Below, one piece after another: positions 1-8,475 of a DNA stretch of 64,000 nucleotides. Made by a program: the position numbers and the translations under genes. The notes under the pieces are model-generated. The model ran no database searches. It had not been told where the DNA came from and saw only the letters and a program-made list of their open reading frames with translations. Each line of letters begins with the position of its first letter. The first letter of the stretch is position 1. Origin of the DNA: Candidatus Dormiibacterota bacterium (GTDB taxonomy: Bacteria > Chloroflexota > Dormibacteria > Aeolococcales > Aeolococcaceae); NCBI GenBank assembly GCA_003162415.1, contig PMOL01000011.1:1-64000 (forward strand), read 5' to 3'.

Positions 1-369
1 ATTGAGCGCTTAGACGCCTTCCGCCGACTCGTCGAACGCTACCTGCTCGCACTCTTTGCGCAGATCTCTCAGTTGGCCGCGTGTAATCGGCTCCACGCAA
101 CCGAGCAACGTCTCAGCCGTTGGCTGCTCATGACCCATGATCGGGTCGGAACGGACACGTTCCCGGTCACACACGACGTCCTCGGGCAGATGCTCGGCTC
201 CCGGCGCGGGACCGTCACTCTCTCGGCGCAACTGCTCCAATCGGCTGGTCTGATCGGATATCACCGAGGGCGCGTCACCATCGTCGATCGAGAGGGCCTC
301 GAATCCGCTTGCTGCGAGTGCTACGCGACCCTGAAGAATGGGCTGGATCGCGTGCTCGGCCCCGGATAG
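1..369 (+). CDS. Crp/Fnr-family regulator, C-terminal part (5' end outside window)
   Basis: The reading frame is open from base 1 to the stop at 367-369, so only the last ~122 codons of the gene are here. The visible part is a winged helix-turn-helix of the Crp/Fnr type: a helix with QRLSRWLLMTHDRVG, then VTHDVLGQMLGSRRGTVT as the recognition region, then a wing (GLIGYHRGRVTIVDREGL). The N-terminal cyclic-nucleotide-type sensor domain must lie left of the window. A TTG at 73 is not the real start, because the same frame continues upstream with regulator-like sequence. Target genes cannot be told from this window. The family call is fairly secure. Confidence 0.72.
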   Translation: MERLDAFRRLVERYLLALFAQISQLAACNRLHATEQRLSRWLLMTHDRVGTDTFPVTHDVLGQMLGSRRGTVTLSAQLLQSAGLIGYHRGRVTIVDREGLESACCECYATLKNGLDRVLGPG

Positions 370-523
370 CGCGCGGGTGCACTTGCCCGACTTGCCGCTG
401 GTCGTGGTAGATGTTCTGCGCTCTCTAAGCTAACGCGTCAAGCTGTAGCCTCAATTGACTGAGCGCGTCCACGACGTTGCGGTCGAAGCCTGATGCGAAA
501 TCCCTTATGCTGTATAAGAAATG

Positions 524-580
524 CGGAGCGAGAGGGATTCGAACCCTCGATACCGCTTGACGCGGTATACCGCATTTCCA
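524..580 (-). pseudogene. tRNA-Ser(GGA) 3' half, attachment-site remnant 1
   Basis: Read on the minus strand, this holds the last part of an anticodon loop (TGGAAAT), a long variable arm (TACCGC-GTCAA-GCGGTA stem), a perfect T arm (GAGGG TTCGAAT CCCTC) and the 3' acceptor strand TCGCTCC followed by G. The matching 5' acceptor strand and D arm are absent: the sequence stops resembling a tRNA inside the anticodon loop. This is the usual footprint left when an integrative element recombines within a tRNA gene. Confidence 0.75.
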
Positions 581-676
581 GACCGTCCGAGCAGGGTGCA
601 GGGAGGGGTACCCATGGGCACCGGGTATTCAGATCTTAGTAGCTGAGGGCACCACGAGGCAGGCGAATGCACCCGC

Positions 677-696
677 GTTGGGTCTGCGTTGGGCCT
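677..696. repeat. Tandem GTTGGGYCT motif near tRNA remnant 1
   Basis: Two tandem copies of a GTTGGG-x-CT unit lie about 100 bp to the right of the first tRNA-Ser remnant. The second remnant has an equivalent pair at the same relative place (2286-2307). They may be integrase arm-type sites; that role is inferred. Confidence 0.45.
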
Positions 697-1029
697 GGAT
701 TCGCTGGCTCAGCGGCGGGCTGTGGAGCGAGAAATCACGTCAGGTGACAAGACGCTCGGGCGGGTGAGCAGTTAGTCACCAGAATGGTATCCAGCGACGT
801 GTGTTGCGAGGAATCCGAAAGCCGCCTCGGAGACTCGGCCAGCAGCCATGAGCGTGCGCTCGATGGTGCCACCTATGCGGCCACCGTCCATGGCGCATAT
901 TCCTCGATTCCGCTAGTGACGAACGGAACTCCCGACTGGCCGTACCTTGAGCGCGGCCCGCACTGCGCTTGACACCGACCCGGCCAAGCGCGGAGAGTGA
1001 CGGCGATCGCTCATCAAGAGGCGCGAGCC

Positions 1030-1300
1030 GACTCCCACCAACGAGCGCGGCCACCGAGCCGCGGTCAAACGCGTCGCAGGTCCGGGTCGTGAAATCACCA
1101 GATGCTGACTCCAGGTGAGTGTGGGGATCCACCCCTCCCGGTATTACGAAACAGTCAGCGGCATCAATGACTCGGTCCGCGGCGAGGCTGTCAACGGTGC
1201 CGATATGAGCGACTCGGTCACCAGCAGGCAGCACATCCGCGCGAAACGATTCGGATGCCGTGACGACCTCGCCGCCACGGATTACGGCGCGGGAACTCAC
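1030..1300 (-). pseudogene. Dihydropyrimidinase/hydantoinase, N-terminal fragment
   Basis: From a GTG at 1298-1300 the frame encodes the start of a cyclic amidohydrolase: a small beta-sandwich segment (AVIRGGEVVTASESFRADVL), then VIPGGVDPHTHLE, where the two histidines are the first metal ligands of the family. Resemblance ends near residue 90 (FDRGSVAALVGG). The rest of the ~460-residue enzyme, including the carboxylated lysine and other ligands, is missing. A different short frame follows toward 770. It sits 91 bp downstream of a CMD-family gene on the same strand and between two tRNA-Ser remnants, so it was probably cut during island rearrangement. Confidence 0.7.
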
Positions 1301-1391
1301 CTCGCTGGCGACCTAGCGCCGGAAGTCGCCAGCCAACTCGTCCTGTCGCTACGCGCAAAGCGAGACAAGACCGAAGTGCGACCTTCTCCGA

Positions 1392-1832
1392 TCAGGAGAC
1401 AGAGTCTCGCGGAGCGGCCACCCATTCAGCGACAATCGGCTGCGCGGCACGGAAGGCCTCGACGGCAGAAGGAACGCCCACGTAGACGGCCAGATGCAGG
1501 AAGATTTCCTGGATCTCCTCTGGCGACAACCCGTTTCGTAGTGCCCCGCGCGTATGGGCTCGGATCTCTGAGGTCTTACCGCCGGCGACCAACACTGCGA
1601 GCGTAATTGCGCTCCGCATGCGTAACTCAAGACCGGGACGCACCCATGGTATGCCCCAGCAGTTTGTGTTGAGGTAGTCTTGCAGCGGTGCCGTAAAGGA
1701 GTCAGCGTTCTTTAGTGACTCGTCAACGTATGCGTCGCCAAGGACTTGGCGTCGTACTCTCAGGCCCTGAGTGTCGTCGCCTCGATATGAGGTAGTGTCA
1801 TTGGTCTTCCCGGTCGGGCCATGTGTGGTCAT
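1392..1832 (-). CDS. Carboxymuconolactone decarboxylase (CMD/AhpD) family protein
   Basis: 146 residues, the usual size of a single-domain CMD protein. The core is LRMRSAITLAVLVAGGKTSEIRAH followed by RGALRNGLSPEEIQEIFLHLAVYVGVPSAVEAFRAA, matching the helical CMD fold. There is no CxxC pair, so an AhpD-like peroxidase role is unlikely and a decarboxylase or lactone-related role is more plausible. The ATG at 1832 has a GGGGGA Shine-Dalgarno-like stretch about nine bases upstream. It is followed by the broken hydantoinase in the same direction. Family call is good; substrate unknown. Confidence 0.85.
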   Translation of the reverse strand: MTTHGPTGKTNDTTSYRGDDTQGLRVRRQVLGDAYVDESLKNADSFTAPLQDYLNTNCWGIPWVRPGLELRMRSAITLAVLVAGGKTSEIRAHTRGALRNGLSPEEIQEIFLHLAVYVGVPSAVEAFRAAQPIVAEWVAAPRDSVS

Positions 1833-2142
1833 AGTTGGGTTTCCCCCATTGCAGGTAGCTGATGTGAACTCACCTCATCTAACGTCTCTGAGAAAGCATC
1901 GTGCCCATTTTTCAAGGTCCTCCAGTCTGGACGTGATCGCCAAAAGGGCTAATTCTGTAAGACGCAATCAGAATCAGCGGGATCTGATTCTCGGTAAACG
2001 CCCGGCGAGTTGTCAATGGCCACGGACGCCGGCGCGAACTTTACGTTCCGCTGAGGTCCCTCGATCGAAGGAGACATGCGTCGGCACCGACGCGATAGTT
2101 TCGATGTTCGTGGTCTGAATCCCTTGCCTGATACGGGAAGCG
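1833..2142. other. Intergenic, no gene recognised
   Basis: Between the CMD gene and the second tRNA-Ser remnant. Open frames here are short and lack family resemblance. The promoter of the CMD gene should lie near its left end. Confidence 0.4.
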
Positions 2143-2198
2143 CGGCGCGAGAGGGATTCGAACCCTCGTGGAGGGTTACCCCACCAACCGCATTTCCA
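2143..2198 (-). pseudogene. tRNA-Ser(GGA) 3' half, attachment-site remnant 2
   Basis: On the minus strand: anticodon loop end TGGAAATGCGG, a variable arm different from that of remnant 1 (GTGGGG-TAA-CCCTCC), T arm GAGGG TTCGAAT CCCTC and acceptor strand TCGCGCC plus G. The 5' half is absent, with the break again inside the anticodon loop. The right flank resembles that of remnant 1 over ~100 bp (GTATTCAGA, GAGGGCAC, ACCCGCGTTGGG), so this is an independent, diverged copy of the same kind of junction. Confidence 0.75.
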
Positions 2199-2285
2199 AA
2201 GTCGTCGGACCAGTGTGCAGGCGCGGGCACACGCGAGAAGCACGTATTCAGAATCGCGGCGTTGAGGGCACGGTGAGACACCCGC

Positions 2286-2307
2286 GTTGGGACTCCCTTG
2301 GGACTCC
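2286..2307. repeat. Tandem TTGGGACTCC motif near tRNA remnant 2
   Basis: Two adjacent copies of TTGGGACTCC, at the same distance from the tRNA remnant as the pair at 677-696. Possible integrase arm-type binding sites (inference). Confidence 0.45.
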
Positions 2308-2511
2308 GCGACGCGAGGCAGCCGCACCCGGGCCCCCTGCGAACACAATGGAGGTCACAGGCCGCACGTGTGAGCCAGCCCGTTCCGTCCTGCCCGACTG
2401 TCGTGGATCTCCTCGTTCCAGCCTTCAACACCGGCAGGATCAGCAAAGGGCGTCAGCACTCGACTGGGCGTCAGCCGGTATTGTCGGCTCGCACTCACAG
2501 ATGCGAAGCAC

Positions 2512-3459
2512 TCAGCGACGCGGGGCCAGTCGGTTGAGTTGCTCGAGGTCGACCGCGCTCGGTCGCCAGCGCCCCGCTCGAGCGTTCGCTTGGACCTGCT
2601 CCGGCGACATCGCCCCGGCGATGACCGAGACGACCTGCGGCTGTGCCGCAAGACCGCCGATCGCAATATCGACCAGCGAAAGGTCGCGTTCACGAGCGAA
2701 TTGCTCCAAAGCCTCGACAACGTCAAAGTTACGATCAGTAAGCAGCCGATCGCCAAGGTCGGGAACGCGCTCGAGCCGGCTCCCAGGTGCGGCGCCTCGT
2801 CCCCGACGGTGTTTACCGGTGAGCAGACCGCCTGCGAGCGGGAGATACGGGATGAAGCCGACGTCGAAGCGCTCGCAGGCCGGTATTACTTCTTCCTCTG
2901 CAACGCGATCGACCAAGCTGTAGCCGTTCTGAGCGCTTACGAATCGGGTCAACCCCTTTGCGCCTGATGTCCAGTCCGCATCAGCGATCTGCCAGCCGCC
3001 CAGATTAGAGGAGCCGGCGCATCGTATTTTGCCTTCGCCTACCAATTCGGTTAGTGCTTCGAGCGTTTCCTCGATAGGCGTCTGCGGGTCCGGTGCATGC
3101 ATCTGATATAGGTCGATCCGGTCAGTGCCGAGCCTTCGCAGACTGTCCTCCACCGCAACGCGGATCCAACGGCGCGATGCCCCACAGCGATCAGGATCAG
3201 CCGTTGGATAGCCAAATTTCGTCGCGATGACGACGGCATCGCGCCGACCCTGGAGAGCCGTCCCGAGCATGACTTCGCTCTGGCCCTCGCGGTAGACATC
3301 CGCTGTGTCGAAAAATGTGATGCCCTCGTCGAGTGCTGCGTGCACGACGCGGATCGAACTGCTGGCGTCCAACCTCCGGCCGAAGTTATTGCAGCCAAGG
3401 CCAACCACACTCACAGGGAGCGTGCCGCCGTCGAGATGACGAGTCTCTAGATTATTCAT
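2512..3459 (-). CDS. Aldo/keto reductase
   Basis: About 315 residues from the ATG at 3459, which has GGGAAG upstream; a longer frame to 3552 has no family resemblance at its start. The AKR tetrad is visible: Asp51 (FFDTAD), Tyr56 (DVYREG), Lys81 (VIATKFG) and His121 (YQMHAPD). The C-terminal part carries the NADP-binding AGAMSPEQV segment. It is the last gene of a minus-strand operon running permease, amidase, lactonase, SDR, AKR. A role in reducing or oxidising a sugar-derived aldehyde is inferred from these neighbours and the shared IclR control. Confidence 0.9.
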   Translation of the reverse strand: MNNLETRHLDGGTLPVSVVGLGCNNFGRRLDASSSIRVVHAALDEGITFFDTADVYREGQSEVMLGTALQGRRDAVVIATKFGYPTADPDRCGASRRWIRVAVEDSLRRLGTDRIDLYQMHAPDPQTPIEETLEALTELVGEGKIRCAGSSNLGGWQIADADWTSGAKGLTRFVSAQNGYSLVDRVAEEEVIPACERFDVGFIPYLPLAGGLLTGKHRRGRGAAPGSRLERVPDLGDRLLTDRNFDVVEALEQFARERDLSLVDIAIGGLAAQPQVVSVIAGAMSPEQVQANARAGRWRPSAVDLEQLNRLAPRR

Positions 3460-3556
3460 GGCTGACAGCTTCCCGAGATGCCGCGATCGATAGCTCGACT
3501 TCGGACCGCGATCGGGGTCTGGGTGCTTTCTAGCCGCTCCCCGAGCAACCACGGGT

Positions 3557-4375
3557 TCATGAGCTGCGGATACCTGCCGTGATCAGGCCGCCATCGATGG
3601 AGATGACGGTGCCGGTGACGTAGGCCGCGTCGCTAGATGCGAGGAACGCGATCACGGACGCGACCTCGCTGGGAGTTCCAAACCTGCCGACTGGGATCCG
3701 CCGGATTCTCTCTGCGGCGGCTTCCTTTGACAGGGACGCGCCCGAAAAGCTCGTCTCAATGGTCCCTGGAGCGACGGCATTGACGATAATTCCGAACGGC
3801 GCCAACTCGAAGGCCATGATTCGCGTGAGAGCCTCGATGCCGGCCTTGCTCACCGCATAGGCCGCCTGTCCGCTGTGTGCAACGTGAGCAGACGCCGACG
3901 CCATGTTGATAATTCGGCCAAAGCCTTGCTTGCACATCTGGCGCGCCGCCTCCTGGGCAACGATAAACATACCGGTGAGATTCACATTGAGAACCTCGCC
4001 CCACATCGTGTCCGTCATCTCGAGAAAAGGCGCGAGCTGAATGATCCCGGCATTGTTGACGACCACCGTGAGGCGGCCGAACGATTCGACGACGGAGCCA
4101 AGAGCCGAAGACACCTGACCTCTGTCGCTTACGTCGCAGCCGATGGCGATCGCGGTTCGACCTTCGGCAACAAGCTCCGCGGCTACGGCCCGTGCATCCT
4201 CCGCCTTCCGATCGAGTATCGCTACTGCCGCGCCTTCGCTGGCCAGTCGGACGGCCGTCGCCCGGCCGATGCCCTGGGCGCCCCCAGTAATCACCGCGAC
4301 GTCCCCAACAAGCCGCTTCGTAAGGTTGGTGTCACTGGTCGCCCCGGTTCGCGTTACTTCGCCACGTGCCTCCAT
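3557..4375 (-). CDS. SDR-family oxidoreductase
   Basis: Classical short-chain dehydrogenase, about 272 residues from ATG 4375, chosen because a strong AGGAGGTGCA site lies directly upstream; the frame extends further 5' without resemblance. Seen: cofactor motif TGGAQGIG (about 30-37), a DRKAED acidic position after beta-2 favouring NAD, NNAG, the catalytic Ser in MASASA, YAVSK, and a C-terminal VISIDGGL. It lies 41 bp after the lactonase stop in the permease-amidase operon. In such company it may oxidise a sugar or hydroxy acid to a lactone for the SMP-30 enzyme; this is inference. Confidence 0.9.
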   Translation of the reverse strand: MEARGEVTRTGATSDTNLTKRLVGDVAVITGGAQGIGRATAVRLASEGAAVAILDRKAEDARAVAAELVAEGRTAIAIGCDVSDRGQVSSALGSVVESFGRLTVVVNNAGIIQLAPFLEMTDTMWGEVLNVNLTGMFIVAQEAARQMCKQGFGRIINMASASAHVAHSGQAAYAVSKAGIEALTRIMAFELAPFGIIVNAVAPGTIETSFSGASLSKEAAAERIRRIPVGRFGTPSEVASVIAFLASSDAAYVTGTVISIDGGLITAGIRSS

Positions 4376-4416
4376 TGCACCTCCTGGAAATTCACTCGCT
4401 TTGACCGAGTGCGAGA

Positions 4417-5292
4417 CTAGACACCGCTGAAATAGTGTGGGGGCTTGCCGGTCGGTCCGGGTGTGCAGCAAAACACACTACCGGCGTGCGTCTGTCGGCC
4501 GCGTTCTTCGTCTGTCAGCCTGTGCTTCGCGGTGGTGATGTAGAGCTCCGTGAGGTTACCGCCGCCGAACGTAGCGCTGGTAACGAGGGTCACGGGTAAC
4601 TCGATGTCCAGGTCGACACGCGCCAAAGGCGAAAATCGCCGTAGCCGGCCGCCGTCGATCAAAGCTACCCAGACACACCCTTCGGCGTCGACAACCAATC
4701 CGTCTGGCATACCCTCCCCCGTCGGAATCTCCGCAAACGGGCGACGGTTTCTAATCGTGCCGCTATCCACATCGAAATCGAAGACATCGACCCGTTGCGT
4801 GGAGCTATCGATGAAGTACATGCGACGTTCGTCCGGGCTCCAATCGATCCCATTCGCCACGGTGAGGCCGCTCAGCACCTGCGTCGCGCCGAAGTTGCCG
4901 CCCACTTGTTCCAGCCGGTAGAGCGCACCGGCGCCCGGCTCCTGTTCCCATGCCGAGGCTATCGTACCGGCCCAGAAACGACCGGCCGCGTCGCAGCGAC
5001 CGTCGTTCATGCGATTCGCGGTCAGTGGTTTCTCCACCTCGATCATCGCGTCCACGCGGTCCGAGTTTGTTGGAATCAGGCCAAACCCATCGCGCAAGGC
5101 GACGACGAGTCCTCCATCGGCACCGAGGCCGACGGACCCTACCGGCTGACCGACGTCGAATACCAGGTCCGAGCCGTCGGACGGCGAAAAACGATGTACG
5201 AGTCCGGCCCGGATATCGACCCAGTGCAACCTCGCGGTGCGCGGATCCCACACCGGACACTCGCCGAGAGTGGCACGGGCGTCCTGGACCAT
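4417..5292 (-). CDS. SMP-30/gluconolactonase-family lactone hydrolase
   Basis: About 291 residues of a six-bladed propeller. Metal-site features visible are Glu11 (LGECPVWD), the Asn of TANRMNDGRCDAAGRFWAG, NGIDWSPDERRMYFIDS and the Asp of PDGLVVDAEGCVW. The family opens sugar lactones using a divalent metal. The ATG at 5292 starts nine bases past the amidase stop (5301); a longer frame reaches into the amidase but only the part from MVQDARATLGECP matches the family. Fourth... order in the operon is permease, amidase, lactonase, SDR, AKR. Confidence 0.88.
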   Translation of the reverse strand: MVQDARATLGECPVWDPRTARLHWVDIRAGLVHRFSPSDGSDLVFDVGQPVGSVGLGADGGLVVALRDGFGLIPTNSDRVDAMIEVEKPLTANRMNDGRCDAAGRFWAGTIASAWEQEPGAGALYRLEQVGGNFGATQVLSGLTVANGIDWSPDERRMYFIDSSTQRVDVFDFDVDSGTIRNRRPFAEIPTGEGMPDGLVVDAEGCVWVALIDGGRLRRFSPLARVDLDIELPVTLVTSATFGGGNLTELYITTAKHRLTDEERGRQTHAGSVFCCTPGPTGKPPHYFSGV

Positions 5293-5300
5293 CTCCACAT

Positions 5301-6695
5301 TCAAATCGGCGCGTTCCGAGGCCAGGGTTGGATCGAGTGCAGCGCGTGAGCCAACTGCAGCAACAGGCCATCGGACCACCGCCTGCCGATCACCTGGACA
5401 CCGACCGGCAGGCCGTCCCTTGTGAGCCCAGCTGGTATCGAAATGGCGGGCACCCACGCAGCATTCGCCAGCATCGAAAAGGCTTCCGATCCCGTCGCCG
5501 ATGCGTCCCGCCCGTCGATAACAACGGGATTAGGTCCGGCGGCAGCGAACGCGGGGCACGCAACCGACGGGGTCATGAGCAGGTCGTAATCTGAAAAGAA
5601 CGCGGTCATTTCCGCTTCCACCGTGGCTCGAAGTGCCAACGCGGCGCCATATTCGCGCGGTGTCGGTAACCCGTACTGCTCAAGCCACTGACGAGGTCCG
5701 TCAGCCATCTCCTTCGCACCATCCGGCCAGATCCCCAGGTGCTCCAACTGACTACGCAGACGCTGGCCGATGATCGGAACCAACGCTTCATTGGCGTTGC
5801 TGAACTTACGGGCCTCCTGTGACAGCTCGCATCCCATGGACTCGCACAACACCTTCGCCGCTTCGGCGGCTATCGCGGCCATTTCTGGATCAACGGGCGC
5901 GTAGCCGAGGTCCGCAGACCACAACGCACGCAGTCCGCGCGGAGGAGCCTCCGCAATACCTGCTTCCAGTGTGCGACTCGCCGGGGAATCCTGCGACATC
6001 TTGTCGACATCGTCCCGGCCGGACATGACATCAATGAGCCTGGCAGTCTCGAGTGCTGTGCATGCCAGCACCGAAACGGTGTTCGTGTCGGACAATGCAT
6101 CGGCGCGCGCGATCAGTCCGTGGGTTGGCTTCAGGCCAACCAAACCACAGAACGCTGCGGGTGAACGGACCGACCCCCCGTTATCTGTCCCAGTCGCAAA
6201 GGGCACCATCCCGGCAGAAACGGCGGCCGCTGATCCGCCGCTACTCCCACCGGGCGTCTTTGTCGTATCCCAGGGGTTTCGAGTGATGCCAAAAGCCGGC
6301 GACGTCGTTACGGAGTCAAGAGCGAACTCGGGCGTTGCGGTCTTGCCGATAGGAACTGCTCCGGCCGCGCGCAGCCTGGCGATGTTAGGGTCATCCTTCG
6401 TCTCTGGCTTAGCATTTCGGAGTGCAAGCGATCCATATGTCGTGGGCATGCCTGCACAGTTCTCGACATCCTTGACGCCGAATGGCACTCCGGCCAGCGG
6501 TCCCGGATCGCGACCTCGGTCGACCTCGTCGTCGATTCGATCCGCACAAAGCTCCGCTTCGGGCCAGTCGAGATACGTAAACGCGTTGAGGCGGCCGTTG
6601 CCTCGTTCAACGCGACGCCGACATTCCTCCAGTGCCATGCGTGCCGACGTCAGACGCTGCCTGACGCCGTCGGCGATCTCGATTACTGTCTCCAC
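5301..6695 (-). CDS. Amidase signature (AS) family hydrolase
   Basis: 464 residues from a GTG at 6695, picked because GGAGG lies five bases upstream and because anything earlier overlaps the permease. The Ser-cisSer-Lys machinery is clear: Lys in GVPFGVKDVENC, then TPGGSSGGSAAAVSAG and TGTDNGGSVRSPAAFCG, the latter holding the nucleophile Ser. The C-terminal PAISIPAG and LPVGVQVIGR segments are typical. It hydrolyses a carboxamide; the substrate is unknown. It directly follows the permease and precedes a lactonase, so it may release an acid or ammonia from an imported amide. Confidence 0.9.
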   Translation of the reverse strand: METVIEIADGVRQRLTSARMALEECRRRVERGNGRLNAFTYLDWPEAELCADRIDDEVDRGRDPGPLAGVPFGVKDVENCAGMPTTYGSLALRNAKPETKDDPNIARLRAAGAVPIGKTATPEFALDSVTTSPAFGITRNPWDTTKTPGGSSGGSAAAVSAGMVPFATGTDNGGSVRSPAAFCGLVGLKPTHGLIARADALSDTNTVSVLACTALETARLIDVMSGRDDVDKMSQDSPASRTLEAGIAEAPPRGLRALWSADLGYAPVDPEMAAIAAEAAKVLCESMGCELSQEARKFSNANEALVPIIGQRLRSQLEHLGIWPDGAKEMADGPRQWLEQYGLPTPREYGAALALRATVEAEMTAFFSDYDLLMTPSVACPAFAAAGPNPVVIDGRDASATGSEAFSMLANAAWVPAISIPAGLTRDGLPVGVQVIGRRWSDGLLLQLAHALHSIQPWPRNAPI

Positions 6696-6742
6696 CGAAG
6701 CCTCCGTGTTGTGAAAGCCGACGGACGCTCTTTTTTCGGGGT

Positions 6743-8221
6743 TCAGACGGCGCTTGTTGCTATTCCCTCGTCGACGAAGACGTTGGCGACAGCGTCGAGC
6801 CGCTTCGGATCCTTGTTGAGCAAGTAGATGAAGTAGACCACGCCAATCAGGACCCAGCCACCCACGATGGGGCCGACAAGGGTGTAGGGGTAGACGAGTG
6901 GACTGACGAACTGAAAGATAGGGATCCCGACAGCGGTGAACCAGGCAGGTACGATCAGAGCAATCCCCAGAAGCGGGATGATGAGGTGGAAGAATGGGTT
7001 CCACTCGGAACGCTTCTCAGTCGCGAAGAATTTAATGCATCCCAGACAAGCGAGGAAGTACATCGGGATAAGTATCGCGCTGATGATGGTGCCGAGCAGA
7101 CCGAAGATCGTGAGGGGTCCGAATTTCGCGCCTGCGATCAAACCTACCACGACACCGACGCTCACTTGAACAGTCAGAGCGAAGTACGGAGACTGCCAGC
7201 GCGGATGAACTCGCGCGAACGCTGAAGGCAACACGCGAATCCGACCCAGTGAGAAGAGGATCCGCGACCCCGCAAGCGCTCCCGCATTCGTGTTGGCGAT
7301 ACATGAGTTCACCAGAGCCAGGAAGATGAGGACCCAGCCAACTCCCCACACGTGGCGCGCTATCTGAGTCCACGGGTTACCGCCACCGTAAGCGAGGAAG
7401 CTGGCCATCCGGCCAGGCCCGAAGTATACGACTGATGCGTATGTGGTCAGGATGAAGAACAGGCCGACAGCTGTTACCGACAAGATGAGCGCCCACCGAA
7501 CGGACGACCTCGGATGTTCGGTCTCCTCTGCGAGCGGAGCGGCACCCTCGAACCCGGTGAAGGACAAGTAGACGAAGACAAGCGCCGCAAATAACCCGGA
7601 TGTCCCTTCGTATCCTTTGATTGTGGCGTAGTGCATCGTGAACACGTTGAGCGTGTTTGCACTGCCCGCCTCTACGATGAGGAAGAGGGCCAGGATCGAG
7701 AAGATTGCGAACTCGAGAAGACCAAGGATCGAACCGGTGCGAGCGCCGATTTGAATGCCGGCGATGTTGAGGAGGTACACGATCGCAGCCCCGAGAAGGA
7801 ACCAGATCCACCAGAGACCCGTCGACCATCCGAACTGGGCGTTGAGGGTCGTAGCGACGAGATTCCCAAGCAAACCCAACACTGCTGGAACGACCAGCGG
7901 CTCAGCCAGGGCGTACGCCCACGCGATAAGGAATCCAATTCTCGGGTGAAGCGCCCGAGCGATATATGTGTAAAGCCCGCCGGCCGACGGGATATGCCTT
8001 GAGAGTTCGCCAAACGACACGGCGCAGAAGAGGATTCCTGCCATCGCGAGAATGACCGCCAGCGGCAGCGATCCTCCGAAGTAGGCCGCACCCAAGCCGA
8101 TGGCGAATGCCGCCGAGATCGCCGGCCCTGTGTGGGTTACGGCCTGAAAGAACACCTCGCGCAGCCCGATCGCATTCCGACGAAGCGACGGACCCGAGAC
8201 CACGGCGCTGGAATCTGCCAC
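6743..8221 (-). CDS. APC-superfamily amino acid/amine permease
   Basis: 492 residues, about 12 membrane helices. The first helix region (THTGPAISAAFAIG) and the following GELSRHIPSAGGLYTYIARA are hallmarks of the APC (amino acid-polyamine-organocation) superfamily; VYLSFTGFEGAAPLAEET is the conserved helix-6 region. The GTG at 8221 is preceded by AAAGGAGGAG. First gene of the minus-strand operon and read from a promoter with an IclR-type operator just downstream of the start point. Likely the uptake step for the operon's substrate. Confidence 0.92.
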   Translation of the reverse strand: MADSSAVVSGPSLRRNAIGLREVFFQAVTHTGPAISAAFAIGLGAAYFGGSLPLAVILAMAGILFCAVSFGELSRHIPSAGGLYTYIARALHPRIGFLIAWAYALAEPLVVPAVLGLLGNLVATTLNAQFGWSTGLWWIWFLLGAAIVYLLNIAGIQIGARTGSILGLLEFAIFSILALFLIVEAGSANTLNVFTMHYATIKGYEGTSGLFAALVFVYLSFTGFEGAAPLAEETEHPRSSVRWALILSVTAVGLFFILTTYASVVYFGPGRMASFLAYGGGNPWTQIARHVWGVGWVLIFLALVNSCIANTNAGALAGSRILFSLGRIRVLPSAFARVHPRWQSPYFALTVQVSVGVVVGLIAGAKFGPLTIFGLLGTIISAILIPMYFLACLGCIKFFATEKRSEWNPFFHLIIPLLGIALIVPAWFTAVGIPIFQFVSPLVYPYTLVGPIVGGWVLIGVVYFIYLLNKDPKRLDAVANVFVDEGIATSAV

Positions 8222-8316
8222 CTACTCCTCCTTTGCCTTTGATGTCTCCGAGACGTAAGCAGTCACTGAGGCGGACCACTGTGGCCTCTCGCACCAGCGA
8301 GCCTCTTGCTCGCCCT

Positions 8317-8332
8317 GTACGATATTTTGAAC
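8317..8332. promoter_or_regulatory. IclR-type operator A (permease side)
   Basis: GTACGATATTTTGAAC is an imperfect copy of the palindrome GTNCGAAATTTCGNAC also found at 8459-8474 and 10624-10639. It lies 15 nt downstream of the -10 of the permease promoter, where a bound repressor would block transcription. Confidence 0.65.
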
Positions 8333-8347
8333 AACTGTTGGGGCGGA

Positions 8348-8377
8348 AGGCTACTCCCAACTCACACCCAGTGTCAA
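8348..8377 (-). promoter_or_regulatory. Sigma-70-like promoter of permease operon
   Basis: Minus strand: TTGACA (8377-8372), an 18-base spacer, and TAGCCT (8353-8348). The perfect -35 and the operator placed just after the predicted start point support it. Confidence 0.55.
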
Positions 8378-8409
8378 GCGGACCGGTGGGCCCGCCAGGT
8401 CACAGGCGC

Positions 8410-8439
8410 TTGACGCAGGACCTCTGCAGCGCCTATCCT
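8410..8439 (+). promoter_or_regulatory. Sigma-70-like promoter of the iclR gene
   Basis: TTGACG (8410-8415), 18-base spacer, TATCCT (8434-8439). The operator at 8459-8474 follows 19 nt later and almost touches the GTG start at 8476, fitting autorepression and a very short leader. Confidence 0.5.
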
Positions 8440-8458
8440 GCCTAATATGTTGATCAGC

Positions 8459-8474
8459 TACCGAAATTTCGTAC
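8459..8474. promoter_or_regulatory. IclR-type operator B (regulator side)
   Basis: TACCGAAATTTCGTAC: a perfect CGAAATTTCG core with near-symmetric flanks, one base before the regulator's start codon. Confidence 0.7.
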
Positions 8475-8475
8475 A

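Noticed and set aside
524..580. Intact tRNA-Ser gene
   Set aside because: The 5' acceptor strand (GGAGCGA), D arm and 5' anticodon stem are not found in the adjoining sequence.
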